A stretch of 64,000 nucleotides of DNA from Megaustenia siamemsis (GCA_032433765.1 JAVIAB010000047.1:15371107-15435106), one strand, 5' to 3'; positions 22,288-33,702 are shown, counted from the first letter of the stretch. A program made the numbers and translations. The notes: a model not told the origin generated them from the sequence alone.

Positions 22288-23545
22288 TTTAGATCATCAT
22301 CATCATCGTGTGCCTTCTCCGCAACGAAGGTTGGCTACCATGGATCGCCATTCTACTCTGTTTCTTGCTTTGATGGTGCAGGCTGTCATAGATTTACTTG
22401 ACCATCTTTTGATGTTACTCGTCCATGTTAGTCTTGGTCTGCCTCTGCCTCTTTTACCTTGTATTTTTCCTTCCAATATTACTTTTAGTAGGCTGTTGTG
22501 TTTTTTAACATGCCCCAAAAATTGCATTTGTCTTGTATTAATTGTATTTAGTAGTTCTCTTTTTATTTTCAGTTGTTTTAAAACTTTATCGTTTGTTATC
22601 TTTTGTTTCCATCCAATTCTACCTATTCTTCTATAAATCCACATTTCAAAGGCTTCAATTTTCTGTTCTGTTTTCTTGTCTAATGTCCATGTTTCTGCAC
22701 CATACAGGAATATTGAGAAGATGTAACATTTTGCATTCTTAGTTTCAGCCTTGTTGATATTTGTTTTGTTGTTAGTATATTTTTCATGGCATTAAAATTA
22801 CTTTTTGCCATACCTATTCTTTTGTTTATTTCAGTTTTGCATTTTCCATCACTGGTTATAGTATGTCCCAGGTAGTTGTAACTCTGGACTGTCTCCAGAT
22901 GTATTCCCTCAACTGTGATATTTAATTGTAGGTCTTGAGAATTTTCTTTGTTTATGATCATAGTTTTAGTCTTTTTGATATTCATTTCTAGTCCATATTT
23001 TTGCTTGTTGTGTTTATCACATTAAGCAATTGTTGTAGGTCTTTAGGATTTTCTGCTAGTAGAACAGTATCATTAGCATATCTCAGGTTATTGATTATCT
23101 TCCCATTAATGTTTAGGCCTGTCTTTATTGAACAAGCTTGGTGATAGGATGCATCCTTGTCTTACTCCTCTTTTTATGTCCATGGGTGTAGAGTTCTCCT
23201 TGTTATATCTTATTATTGCTGTTTGCTCCCAGTACAAATTACATATTAGTCGTATGTCTGCGTCGTCTAGATTTATATCCTTTAGGCAGTCTATAAGTTG
23301 GTTATGGTGTATTCTATAGAAAGCCTTTGTGTAGTCTATAGAGCAGGCATATATTGGTTTGTTTACTTCTGTGTACTTTTCAATCAATGTTCTCATGCTG
23401 AATATGGCTTCTTTTGTCCCACTGTTTTTCCTGAATCCAAATTGTTGTTCATCTAATTCAGTATTGATTTTATTCTGAATCCTTCCCTGTATAACTTTTA
23501 GTAAAATTTTTGTTACCTGGCTCATTAGGCTTATTGTTTGAATAT
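22288..23545 (-). mobile_element. LINE-C, longest copy, reverse transcriptase remnant
   Basis: On the minus strand, the fragment reads QGRIQNKINTELDEQQFGFR, then a YACSIDYTKAFYRIHHNQL block (FDxV-type motif), then GVRQGCILSPSLFN. A frameshift follows, then LRYANDTVLLAEN, where the second catalytic Asp of YADD has become Asn. The rest gives YNYLGHTITSDGKCKTEINK, a frameshift, KRELLNTINTRQMQFLGHVK and GRGRPRLTW. It ends at CATCATCATCATCG, the complement of the tail. The endonuclease and 5' end are missing. It cannot be active. Confidence 0.88.
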
Positions 23546-23904
23546 ATATATACATGTATAATAAAATTAAATCAAGGATGGACGATTCTTGACGACGAGG
23601 AGTTGCAGAAGTTGTTGTTACTGTAAACAGTATCATCATCACCTTCATTGTTGTGTGAGAGAAGTGTTATCAAGTCATTATAAATTAGGTCAGAGCCAAA
23701 AAAAAAAAAAGATCAATATCAGAAATAAACATTTATCAATCTGTGGGTTCCCATTGAATGTGAAAGGAACAATTGAAAATATCAAATTGTGACAGCCGGA
23801 AAAATATTCAGGGAAGAAGAGATAAAGGGTGACTGAGAGAGAAAATATTCACGGGAGTTAAAGAGAACTATAGAGAGTTATTTGGTAGGTAGTTTAAAAA
23901 AAAA

Positions 23905-23990
23905 AAAAACTTAAAAACAGCTGTAAAGATAGAAAGTTGTGGAGAGACATAATCACTTACGCTGGGAGGCTTAGTACTTGATGATGATGA
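23905..23990 (+). mobile_element. LINE-B 3' terminal fragment
   Basis: AGAAAGTTGTGGAGAGACAT, then ATCACTTACGC and a TGATGATGATGA tail. This matches the terminal segment of LINE-B copies such as 34340-34415. Confidence 0.7.
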
Positions 23991-24029
23991 ATGAGGTCAC
24001 AACTCTCATTTACATGATCCACACAGGCT

Positions 24030-24417
24030 TAGTCGCTTGCTACTGACGCAAGTCGTTCTGTCAGCGGTGTTCTCACAACCTCTCGCTAAGGTAACGGTAA
24101 AGTACGAGACTTGAACCGGCGTCTTAGCACGCGAGTTTACACCCATATGTGCTCGGCCGCCTATCCAGAAGTTTTCAGAGGATTCTGGATAGTGTCGCTT
24201 CAAGCATCAAAACTCACGATGCGAGGCGACATTCCTCACCTTACCAGAGAAATACTCAGGTACCCATTTCTGCCAACAGCTGGGTCGACCATGGGTGTAT
24301 TTTTTTTTTCCAACCACGAGTACAACTCACACTGCTCCCAGCGGGAATCGAACACGGGTTGTGCGATCGTCGGTAGCCCAGTCGGGTGATTTTCCCAACT
24401 AGGCTACCGAGGCCCCC
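24030..24417 (-). mobile_element. SINE-2 copy
   Basis: Minus strand starts GGGGGCCTCGGTAGCCTAGT (A-box-like), with CCGTGTTCGATTCCCGCTGG as the B box. The body includes ACTCGTGGTTGG and GGATAGGCGGCCGAGCACAT, and it ends in GTCTCGTACTTTACC. A forward copy is at 33703-34030. Confidence 0.82.
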
Positions 24418-24663
24418 AACTCTTAATACGGGCTTAACTCCACGCTGCAGTAAAATAATAATCCAGAAAATGGTCCAGCCTTCTGGATTCTGATACTAGA
24501 GAGAGCTTAGGGGTGACGTGATGTGGCTGCAGAATCTGACATGCCTCATTGTGAGGAGTCATTTACCAATTATGTTTATTGTAAAGAATAATTTGTCACG
24601 GAGAAAAGGATATTATTCACTTTTGGGGAAACAGAATTACTACACGAGCACTCTATGACACTA

Positions 24664-24868
24664 GGCAGCCGCGATAGCTCAGTGGTTAGTGAAATGGACT
24701 ACAAAGGACAAAGGGTAGGGTTCGATCCCAACCGACGGCTTCCGGGCTCACCCAGCCTTGAATGGGTACCGGATTTTTTTTCTGGGAAAGTAAAGCGGCA
24801 CGGGCGTAATACCGATCACATTACCCCAAAAAATCATGTGCTGAAGGTATATACAAAATTATGGTCAT
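24664..24868 (+). mobile_element. SINE-1 copy, 3'-truncated
   Basis: Starts GCAGCCGCGATAGCTCAGTG with the B box GGTTCGATCCC. The body stops after TATGGTCATC, so the CACTTGGCGTGACG end is missing. Confidence 0.85.
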
Positions 24869-24924
24869 CATTATAAAGTACCGGGCCTACTGGCGTAGTA
24901 GCACCACGCACAAGCAACCGTTCA

Positions 24925-25205
24925 TCATCATCATCGAGTGTCATCTCCGCAACGATGTTTGGCTACCATGGAGCGCCATTCTGCTCTGTCTCTTGCTTTG
25001 ATAGTGCAGGTTTTCATAGGCTGACTTGTCCATCTTTTGATATTGCTCGTCCATGGTAGTCTTGGTCTGCCTCTGTTACCTTGTATTTTCCACTCCAAAA
25101 CTACTTTTCATAGGCCGTTCTGTCTTTTAACATGGCCCAAAAATCGCATTTAAATTGTGTTTAGTAGTTCTCTTTTCATTTGTTGTTGTTTGTAAAACTT
25201 CACTG
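24925..25205 (-). mobile_element. LINE-C 3' fragment
   Basis: Starts CATCATCATCATCGAGTGTC, the complement of the tail. It continues through the GTTTGGCTACCATGGAGCGC block and the GRPR-coding region, with deletions. Confidence 0.78.
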
Positions 25206-25795
25206 TGTAACAACCGCTACATTCCCAGAAACAACGGGCTTTCCTTTCCAACACCTACAGCAACACACTCCAACCACCAGGTAGGGAACACAGATACGAA
25301 TTAGCTGCTTCAGTGCTCTATTGTATCCGTCTCCAATCAGTGTGTAGCTAGTCGCGTGTTTCGTTGCAATATAACTAACGTGCGCTCTTCAAAGTGGGAA
25401 TAACCCATTGTGTATTTACGACTCCTGTTTTAAGAACCTTGAATTTAGCTGTGCTTCTAGTGTCTGCTAAACAAACCGACCATTACGTTTGATGTGTTCT
25501 GCTGGTGCTGTTAACACACTCTGATAGGAATTCACAAGCCATCTTGTCGGCGTGTAATTATATGTAAGTGACACGCGTTTATGTGCGCACGTACTTTTCT
25601 TACATGACTGGTTGACTTTTTGGGCTTTTGCCTTTTTCTTGGCAGGTCACAAGGCTGGTTGACTTTTTGGGCTTTTGCCTTGTTCTTTGCAGGTCACGGT
25701 CTATTCAACCTCAGACTAAGCCTTCTAGGTTTCATTAAATTGTATTTTAAAATTGTAGTGAAAAATGTATACTTTCATGCAGTCTTATTTCTGTT
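25206..25795. other. no recognisable feature
   Basis: Apparently unique. A short direct repeat (GGTTGACTTTTTGGGCTTTT, near 25610 and 25657) is the only structure seen. Confidence 0.45.
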
Positions 25796-26765
25796 TATTA
25801 CAGTTTATTTCAGGTTAATACAGTTTACTTCACCTTACTATAGTTTACTTCACTTTACTACAGTTTACTTCACCTTACTATAGTATACTTCACTTTACTA
25901 CAGTTTACTTCACCTTACTATAGTATACTTCACTTTACTACAGTTTACTTCACCTTACTATAGTATACTTCACTTTACTACAGTTTGCTTAAGTTTATTA
26001 CAGCTAACTATAGTTTACTACAGTTTACTTCACCTTACTTTAGTTTACTTCACCTTACTACAGTTTACTTCGCCTCACTACAGTTTACTACACCTTACTA
26101 CAGTTTACTTCACCTTACTACAGTTTATTTCAGGTTACTACAGTTTACTTCACCTCACTACAGTTTACTTCACCTTACTACAGTTTACTTCACCTCACTA
26201 CAGTTTACTTCACCTTACTACAGTTTACTTCACCTCACTACAGTTTACTTCACCTCACTACAGTTTACTTCACCTTACTACAGTTTACTTCACCTTACTA
26301 CAGTTTACTTCACCTTACTACAGTTTACTTCACCTTACTACAGTTTACTTCACCTCACTACAGTTTACTTCACCTCACTACAGTTTACTTCACCTTACTA
26401 CAGTTTACTTCACCTTATTACAGTTTACTTCACCTTACTACAGTTTACTTCACCTCACTACAGTTTACTTCACCTTACTACAGTTTACTTCACCTTATTA
26501 CAGTTTACTTCACCTTATTACAGTTTACTTCACCTTACTACAGTTTACTTCACCTTACTACAGTTTACTTCACCTTACTACAGTTAACTTCACCTTACTA
26601 CAGTTAACTTCACCTTACTACAGTTTACTTCACCTTACTACAGTTTACTTCACCTTACTACAGTTTACTTCACCTTACTACAGTTAACTGCACCTTACTA
26701 CAGTTTACTTCACCTTACTACAGTTTGCTTAAGTTTGTTTCCCGTTAATTTCACCTTACTACAGT
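25796..26765. repeat. 20-bp satellite, about 48 copies
   Basis: Unit CAGTTTACTTCACCTTACTA. The left part alternates CACCTTACTATAG with CACTTTACTACAG, giving a 40-bp period. The right part is nearly uniform with CACCTCACTA variants. Confidence 0.95.
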
Positions 26766-27580
26766 TCACCGCCACTCCTCCTATCCAATTTTCACATAAC
26801 TGCATCTTATCCCTCCTCTCCATACCTCCTCCTTTAATACGTCCCTACCTCTCGATTGACTAACTTCCTCCGGACCACCACTCTATCACTCAACCGCTCT
26901 TCGTCCTACCTACTTGACTTATACCGGCTTTCTTATTCTTCCTCTCCTTATCTCTTCCTCTGGTATTCACTTCCCCCCTCTTCCTCCCATCGTTGACCTA
27001 CCTCTCAACTCTTCCAGTCCCAGGCCATCCATTCTGTAGTGTCTATCTTTCTCACCCATCTCCCAGTTCACTACTTTGTCTTTTCATTCACTCTTTCTTT
27101 CAACCTCTCGCGAGATCTCTCACTTGCATTGTCCGAGTGATTTATTGGCTAGCAGTTTGGCCCCTCCAGGCCTTTGGTTTTGGGCCTCTAGTCTTCCTCT
27201 CAGCATTGACCATCGTTTTCATAGCAGTTTGGCAGCTTCGCCTATCTTTCTTCCCCCACCCTCCCCCCGCCCCCTCTGATTTGTTTTCCCGCCACACAGG
27301 TCCTCTTGTCCTTCTAAACTTGAGTGTTACTTTCTAGACACATCCTTAAAACTCCAAGTCATTCTGATGTGTTCCAGCATGGAGGACAGACTTGCTGTTT
27401 TAAGCTAAGTGCCTTTTATGATAAATTTTTCTCTTTTTTTATATTTGTCTCTTTTTCTATTTGATATATCTTGACGCCCATCCTACCTCTCCTCATGTAG
27501 TATTCATTTCTCTCTTCCCTCTCCTTTCTTATTTCTACATCCTAGTTTCCTCGACCTCCACTTGATCATCTAACATGTAC
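26766..27580. other. pyrimidine-rich stretch without a clear gene
   Basis: Strongly C/T-biased on the + strand. Open frames at 26993-27337 are low in complexity and carry no domain I recognise. Confidence 0.45.
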
Positions 27581-27599
27581 TAGTTATAGATAATTGTGC

Positions 27600-27810
27600 T
27601 TCACCGTTTGTTGTCGTTGTCCTTGTATTCTGAAGAAGGCCACAGGCCGAAACGTCATTATTGTGATGTGTTCCTTCCTTGTAAAGCTGTCATCATACCT
27701 TGGAGTGTTTAGTACACCCCACCACTGGCTCCTCGCTACCAGCTTTATCGCAGCACTGCAATTATTTGCCTGTTCCCTATACATATTGTTACATACAAAC
27801 TGTTATTAAT
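27600..27810 (+). ncRNA. hammerhead-like core in PLE-type repeat, copy 2
   Basis: At 27630-27656 the order is CTGAAGA, an extra A, a GGCC-ACA-GGCC hairpin, then GAAACGTC. This matches the hammerhead core CUGANGA / stem II / GAA with a two-base-pair stem III (AC/GU) and GUC cleavage triplet, apart from one extra A before stem II. Downstream, CCTTGTAAAGCTGTCATCAT and ACACCCCACCACTGG are shared with 43165-43300. Penelope-like elements carry such ribozymes in their terminal repeats. I see no polymerase here. Confidence 0.45.
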
Positions 27811-27996
27811 ATGGAGACACTCCATATGTAGTTGATTAACTGTGTATGGGCTCTGAAATGTTGAAGACATGTTACATAGAGTTTACTAACTGTTATGTGT
27901 ATGCTAAAGATGTTATAGGTTCCATTAACCTGTTTTTTTTTTTACGATGGAGACTTGTTAATTACAGCTCATTTGATTGAATTGCTGGCTCAGTTC

Positions 27997-28815
27997 ATCA
28001 TCACCATCATCAAGTATCATGCCTGCTGGTGTAGGTGATCATGTCTCTCTACAACTTTCGATCTCGACAGTTATTTATCATTTCTGTTGTTGACATTTTG
28101 GCATGCCATTTTCTTAAGTTGTCTGGTATCTTTTCAGTTTGCTTCCCTCTATCTCTTCGTCCCTAACTTTTCCCAGTTGTTACAATATATTTCAGCTGTT
28201 CCCTTATCATTGCACGACAAAAAAATAATGATTGTTTCTTCCTATTTTTTTTTTTAAATTAGCTCTATTTTTGCTTTGTCTTCTTTCAGACCGTTTTCAT
28301 TACTCCTCTTAGCTGTCGATGGTATTCTCAACATTCTTCTGTAAAAGCACATTTCTACAGCCTCCAGTGATTTTTTCTTGTCTGTAGCCCTATTGTCCAT
28401 GATTCACATCCGTATATTAAGACTGGCTCTACATACCATTTTAGAACTCTCTTTCTTGTTTCTATTGTCAAAATAGGATTGCACAGTATCTTCCTCATTT
28501 TCTGGAAAGCTGCTTTTGTTTGAGCCATTCCGCATCTCACCTTCGTTTCTTCATCCACCATCTGTGGTTAACATTGTTCCCAGATATTTAAATTCATTTA
28601 CCTGTTTTAATATTGTTCCACTTATCTTTATTTAAAATGGCGGTGATGTCCTTTTCTTTGTTGCTACCATTACTTCTTTCTTTTTGCTGTTAAGGCTGTG
28701 TCCTTTATTTTTGCTTTCCTTCACTATAATGTCTAACATTTCTTGTAACTTGTTTTCACTCTTAGCGATTAAGACTGTATCATCAGCATACCTTAGATTA
28801 CTGATATTATGTTTG
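27997..28815 (-). mobile_element. LINE-B fragment, 0.8 kb
   Basis: Starts with the complement of the (ATG)n tail at 28005. On the minus strand, the upstream end gives NISNLRYADDTVL, with the YADD catalytic motif intact, then KVRCGMAQTKAAFQKMRKIL, ETRKRVLKWYVEPVLIYGCE and SWTI. It is broken by stops and indels. The fragment ends about 30 bp before the splice acceptor of exon 1 of the host gene. Confidence 0.82.
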
Positions 28816-28872
28816 AGCAGTTTCTCTTTCTCTCCTGTAGATCAGAAGAAAGTCGCTACCACCGATAGCAAC

Positions 28873-29094
28873 ATGATGATGATGTCCTTAATTAAGGCGG
28901 TGAGCTGTGTTCTCATATTCTTGGTGACGTTGTTGCCACGTGACAGCCAATCATGCTTTCCCCTGGAGGAAACGTTCGTCAATAATCGTCACTGGCTACA
29001 GACAATCTCGTCCAGCTCTCGTCGTCTTATTGTTGTCGGGGAGGATGCTGTTACCATCGAGACTGAGACTGATGGGCAGAGCAAAAGGTCTCAG
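28873..29094 (+). CDS. exon 1: signal peptide and start of first CFP domain
   Basis: This 222-bp coding part gives 74 residues. The start is the first of four tandem ATG codons. The hydrophobic run AVSCVLIFLVTLL, then PRDSQS and CFPLEE, looks like a signal peptide cleaved just before the Cys. CFPLEETFVNNRHW and SRRLIVVGED follow, resembling the start of the second domain in exon 3. A polypyrimidine tract and TGTAG end at 28840, so the exon really begins at 28841 and includes 32 bp of 5' UTR. The donor is TCTCAG^GTAGGA after 29094, phase 0. No in-frame stop separates the acceptor from the ATG, so coding from further upstream is not excluded, but the signal peptide argues for this start. A LINE-B fragment lies only about 30 bp upstream. 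Confidence 0.62.
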
Positions 29095-29251
29095 GTAGGA
29101 CTGTCCTATAGTGGGATCTTTAATGCATGAGCACACTGTGTAGTGCACGGTTTTTTGTCACTGATACTTTTGTTGATTCACTAATTTATGCCTTTCCAGG
29201 AAGGTAAAATACCTTTCTTTTTGTTTTTCAAATTTACATTCAAAATGACAT

Positions 29252-29795
29252 GAAGGACCCATCCATCCATCCATCCATCCATCCATCCATCCATCCATCC
29301 ATCCATCCATCCATCCATCCATCCATCCATCCATCCATCCACACATCCATCCACCCATCCATCCACCCATCCATCCATCCATCCACCCATCCATCAATCC
29401 ATCCATCCATCCATCCATCCACCAATCCATCCATCCATCCACCCATCCATCCATCCATCCATCCATCCATCCATCCACCCATCCATCCACCCACCCACCC
29501 ATCCATCCATCCATCCATCCACCCATCCATCCATCCACCCACCCACCCACCCATCCATCCATCCACCCATCCATCCACCCATCCATCCATCCATCCACCC
29601 ATCCATCCATCCATCCATCCATCCATCCATCCATCCATCCATCCATCCATCCACCCATCCATCCACCCATCCATCCACCCATCCATCCATCCATCCATCC
29701 ACCCATCCATCCACCCACCCATCCATCCATCCATCCATCCATCCACCCACCCATCCATCCATCCATCCACCCATCCAATCCATCCCTCCATCTGC
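29252..29795. repeat. (ATCC)n microsatellite in intron 1
   Basis: About 540 bp of CCAT tetranucleotides with CCAC variants. Long open frames on both strands (SIHP and WMDG repeats) are artefacts. It directly abuts a SINE-5 fragment whose tail is ATCT-like. Confidence 0.95.
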
Positions 29796-29799
29796 CTCC

Positions 29800-29890
29800 C
29801 TGTATGTTTATCTGTCTATCTATTATCTTTTCAAGCCGAAGACGGCACAAAGGACAGAAATTCTAGACTCTTGTGTCCAACGATCTTTCA
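29800..29890 (-). mobile_element. SINE-5 terminal fragment
   Basis: TCTGTCTATCTATTATCTTT, then CGAAGACGGCACAAAGGACA, matches the left end of the SINE-5 copy at 30533-30807 (CTATCTATTG, CGAAGACGGTACATAGGGCA). Confidence 0.6.
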
Positions 29891-30079
29891 ACTGTCAAAC
29901 CGTGCACATGATCTGCATTATGCCTAGCTACACTGAATTATAACTCAAACATTTTTCCTTTAGCTAAAATATTTTACATTTGATGTCGTTGGAGCCACAT
30001 ATTAAAATCCCCCTGTATAAAATATATATTTTAAGAATGAAGGAAACATACTGGAATCAGAATATCTTCATGCAATATG

Positions 30080-31010
30080 GCCCTTTTCGTCTTGTCAGAC
30101 GGTCTAGTGGAGGCTATTGTGTATTTTTTAATGAGGTTTTGTTTTTGTCGAACATGCTTCTTTCGTGACTAATTCTACCAATGTTTGACAAACACACACG
30201 GCCACATAGAGAACAAGTCAGGCCCACTGATCCACGGGTTTTCCATCCTTTTTCATGAGTCTTATCTCTTCTAAGTTTTGCCTTAGCACAGTCTCAAATG
30301 ATGTTATACCATTCCTTATACATGCTCTCCATGATGTGCGATCACTAGCCAGATATTCCAAGTCATATTCACATATGGAGAAGTCATTCAGAGATGATTT
30401 ACTGCTATCTCTATATCTTCGTTTAGGACTGTCGATTTGTCTTTTTCCGTGTATTAGTTCACCATATAGTATTTGCTTTGGGGATAACTTAAGATATCTC
30501 TATAGCGTAGTTTATACGTGTATATAGTATTTCTATCTATCTATCTATTGTTTTTTCGAGACGAAGACGGTACATAGGGCAGAACAATAATCTCAAAAAC
30601 AGAAACCTTGAGTGCCAAAATGGCACATATTGCAGAGATCGCTGCTTCTAAATTCTATGGTTCTGGTTCCATAACAATACTTTTTACAATGACAGTTTGT
30701 CAAGCCATCGACGAACCTCCTTAGTCGCCTCTTACGACATGCCTGAAAGGTGACAGTGTCACTATTCTTTACTTCCCTCATAATGGAGCCCGCGTTAACA
30801 CACGGGAATATAGTATTTGCTTGAGGACAATTACAGATATCTCTATATCATAGTTTAGGTCTGCCGATTTGTCTTTTTCCGTGTATTAGTTCACCATATA
30901 GTATTTGCTTGAGGACAATTACAGATATCTCTATATCGTAGTTTAGGTCTGCCGATTTGTCTTTTTCCGTGTATTAGTTCACCATATAGTATTTGCTTGG
31001 GGATGCGTTT
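30080..31010 (-). mobile_element. LINE-D C-terminal fragment, locally tandem
   Basis: Shares long stretches with 58562-59135, including GGCCCTTTTCGTCTTGTCAG and TCTAAGTTTTGCCTTAGCAC. These are the complement of a LINE C-terminus ending in a C2HC-like finger. The part with GATTTGTCTTTTTCCGTGTA and CACCATATAGTATTTGCTTG occurs three times (near 30430, 30860 and 30955), so about 107 bp has been duplicated in tandem. A SINE-5 copy interrupts it. Confidence 0.75.
30533..30807 (-). mobile_element. SINE-5 copy with 11-bp target-site duplication
   Basis: Minus strand starts near CGTGTGTTAACGCGGGCTCC, continues with GGCATGTCGTAAGAGGCGAC and TTCGTCGATGGCTTGACAAA, and ends in CGTCTTCGTCTCG and an (ATAG)n tail. 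ATATAGTATTT flanks it at 30522-30532 and 30808-30818. The head is not clearly tRNA-like. No protein is predicted. Confidence 0.7.
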
Positions 31011-31240
31011 TCTCTTCGTACAAAAATGCAGCTTCATCCATATATGCTGCACAATTAATTTCAAGATTATAACTAAATGTCATTTGTTTTTTTTTTTTTT
31101 AATGAAAACAAACAGCTGTGAGTGGGTCTGATACTTCACATTCTGGTGAATTCTATTCTAGGATTGAATTTATTCTCATGTAAACGTGTAATTTGTAATC
31201 AACAGTTTGAATGTACTTTTTGTATGTAATTTTCTTTCGT

Positions 31241-31705
31241 CAGGTAAATGAATTTAAATATCTGGGAACAATGTTAACCTCAGATGGTAGATGTACAACA
31301 GAGGTGAGATGTAGAATGGCTTAGGCAAAAGCATCTTTCCAGAAAATGAGGAAGATACGGTGCAATCCATTTTTGACAATAGAAAAATGAAAAAAAGTTC
31401 TTGAATTTTATGTAGAGCCAGTCTTAACATATGGATGTGAATCATGGACAATATGACAACAGACAAGAAAATCACTGGAGGTTGAAATATGGTTTTACAG
31501 AAGAACACTGAGAATACCATGGGCAGCAAAGAAGAGCAATGAAAACTTTCTGAAAGAAGCCAAAGCAAAAATTGAGCTAATGTCCAATATTAGGAAGAAA
31601 CAATCATCATTTTTTTGGCCATGTAATGAGAAGGGAACAGCTGGAATATATTGTAACGACTGGGAAAATTGAGGGACGAAGAGCTAGAGGGAAGCAAAGA
31701 CAAAA
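31241..31705 (+). mobile_element. LINE-B fragment in intron 1
   Basis: Reads VNEFKYLGTMLTSDGRCTTE, then KASFQKMRKI, then VEPVLTYGCESWTI, then FYRRTLRIPWAAKKSNENFL. Single-base stops occur (tag for Gln, tga for Arg), so it is a pseudogene. It breaks off where the 39-bp array begins. Confidence 0.82.
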
Positions 31706-31706
31706 G

Positions 31707-32165
31707 ATGAACAAAAACTGATCAAGACCCTACTCGTTAGGATAAGTAGACAAAAACTGATCAAGATCCTACTCGTTAGGATGAATGAACAAAAACTGAT
31801 CAAGACCCTACTCGTTAGGATGAATGAACAAAAACTGATCAATATCCTACTCGTTAGGATGAATGAACAAAAACTGATCAAGATCCTACTCGTTAGGATG
31901 AATGAACAAAAACTGATCAAGACCCTACACGTTAGGATGAATGAACAAAAACTGATCAAGACCTTACTCGTTAGGTTGAATGAACAAAAACTTATCAAGA
32001 CCCTACACATTAGGATGAATGAATAAAAACTGACCAAGATCCTACTCGTTAGGATAAGTAGACAAAAACTGATCAAGACCCTACTCGTTAGGATGAATGA
32101 ACAAAAACTGATCAAGACCCTACTCGTTAGGATAAGTAGACAAAACTGATCAAGACCCTCCTCCA
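31707..32165. repeat. 39-bp minisatellite, about 12 copies
   Basis: Unit GATGAATGAACAAAAACTGA plus TCAAGACCCTACTCGTTAG. Some units have GATAAGTAGAC in place of GATGAATGAAC. The length is a multiple of three, so frames stay open on both strands without biological support. Confidence 0.93.
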
Positions 32166-32305
32166 CCTCTTCGTTGTAGGACCAGAAAAAAAAATGATAA
32201 GTATGGCCAAACTAGGGGGAATCAAGGAGAGAAGGCAACGTGGGGCTCACTTATGTCTTTCTAAAATCGGATGTGTTGGACCGAAAGGCGCAAGGTATTA
32301 CAGCT
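32166..32305 (-). mobile_element. interspersed repeat R2, partial copy
   Basis: AAAATCGGATGTGTTGGACC is the complement of the CCAACACATCCGA block of R2. CTCCACCTCTTCG just before it (32160) matches the complement of GAGGTGGAG. Confidence 0.55.
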
Positions 32306-32366
32306 TGATCTAAAAGGAGAAGACATGGAATGTACGCCGATATAACGCCATTTTAATGGCGTTCGA

Positions 32367-32880
32367 TGAAGATGAGTAGACATTGGGTGAACATAGAAGG
32401 AGAGATAGAAGAGGAAAGAGGAGGAGCATGAATCGGGAAGAGGATGAAGATGAAGATGAGTAGACATTGGGTGAACATAGAAGGAGAGATAGAAGAGGTA
32501 AGAGGAGGAGCAAGAATCGGGAAGAGGATGAAGATGAAGATGAGTAGACATTGGGTGAACATAGAAGGAGAGATAGAAGAGGAAAGAGGAGGAGCAAGAA
32601 TCGGGAAGAGGATGAAGATGAAGATGAGTAAACGTTGGGTGAATATAGAAGGAGAGATAGAAGAGGTAAGAGGAGGAGCTAGAATCGGGAAGAGGATGAA
32701 GATGAAGATGAGTAAACGTTGGGTGAACATAGAAGGAGAGATAGAAGAGGTAAGAGGAGGAGCAAGAATCGGGAAGAGGATGAAGATGAAGATGAGTAGA
32801 CATTGGGTGAACATAGAAGGAGAGATAGAAGAGGAAAGAGGAGGAGCAAGAATCGGGAAGAGGATGAAGATGAAGATGAG
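32367..32880. repeat. 84-bp minisatellite, 6 copies
   Basis: Each unit contains GATGAAGATGAAGATGAGTA, ACATTGGGTGAACATAGAAG and GCAAGAATCGGGAAGAGGAT. Because 84 is divisible by three, a 28-residue repeat (MKMKMSRHWVNIEGEIEEVR...) stays open on the + strand, and other frames are open on the - strand. Units differ in GAAAG/GTAAG and AGTAGACA/AGTAAACG. Confidence 0.93.
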
Positions 32881-33065
32881 AACGAAAATAAAACGGGGAA
32901 AGGGAATAGGAGGAAGAAAAGGGAAAGAAAAGAAAGTGGAAGAAAAATTAGAAGATTTCAAAATGAAGGGAAAATAAGAGGAAGCAGCATTCAGCTTGTG
33001 CCTCCATATTGGATCTTGTTATTCTATATCACATCGTTAGATTTGGTCTCGGACTGAATCAAGAC

Positions 33066-33440
33066 ATTGTTATTATGTTCCTATTTCCCTTTCTCTCCCT
33101 CTATCTCCATTTCTCTCCCTCCCTCCCTCACTCACTCTTCCTTTCTCTCTCGCTCCCTTCCCCTCTCTCCCCTCCCTCTTCCTTTCTCTTTTCCTCCCTC
33201 CCTCCCTCCCGCTTTCTCTGCTCTACCACTTCCTTCCTCCTTCTCCCTCTATCCTCACTTCTCTCCCTCACTCACTCACTCACTCACTCACTCATTCTTC
33301 CTTTCTCTCTCTCCCTTCCCCTCTCTTCAATCCCCTCCCTCCCTCTTCCTTTCCGCCTCCCGCCCGCTCTCTCTACTCCACCCTTCCCCTCCCTTCCTAC
33401 GCATTTTCCTCCTCTCTCTCCCTCTTTCCCTGCTGCCTAA
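33066..33440. repeat. polypyrimidine tract with (CTCA)n
   Basis: About 370 bp of nearly pure C and T on the + strand, with CTCACTCACTCACTCACTCA at about 33265-33292. Frames rich in Ser, Leu and Pro are artefacts. It lies inside intron 1. Confidence 0.85.
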
Positions 33441-33702
33441 GAATTGACGAACACCAAACATGTACACTCTTTCATTTTCCTTTCCCATTTCTCCCTACCA
33501 GATTTTCCATCTCTACCTCCTTCACTACATTTATTATTTTGGCCTGCCTCAACTAATTAGTAAATTACACTCGCACACAAGGACTCCACAATTTAGGTGG
33601 TTGCATTGATTAGCGTCGACCAGAGCGCATTTGGAAGTAATCCAAACATAATTAGTTCCTTCAGCATTTGTCAACTTAAACGTGTATAAATGTATATATA
33701 TA

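Noticed and set aside
26993..27337. 114-codon protein gene
   Set aside because: Pyrimidine-rich low-complexity sequence with no recognisable domain, splice context or codon bias.
29158..29927. Long WMDG and SIHP repeat proteins on opposite strands
   Set aside because: Both are translations of the same (ATCC)n tetranucleotide array, open in several frames at once.
32261..32977. Six-fold MKMKMSRHWVNIEGEIEE-type repeat protein
   Set aside because: The 84-bp minisatellite keeps several frames open on both strands. It lies in an intron and has no other coding evidence.
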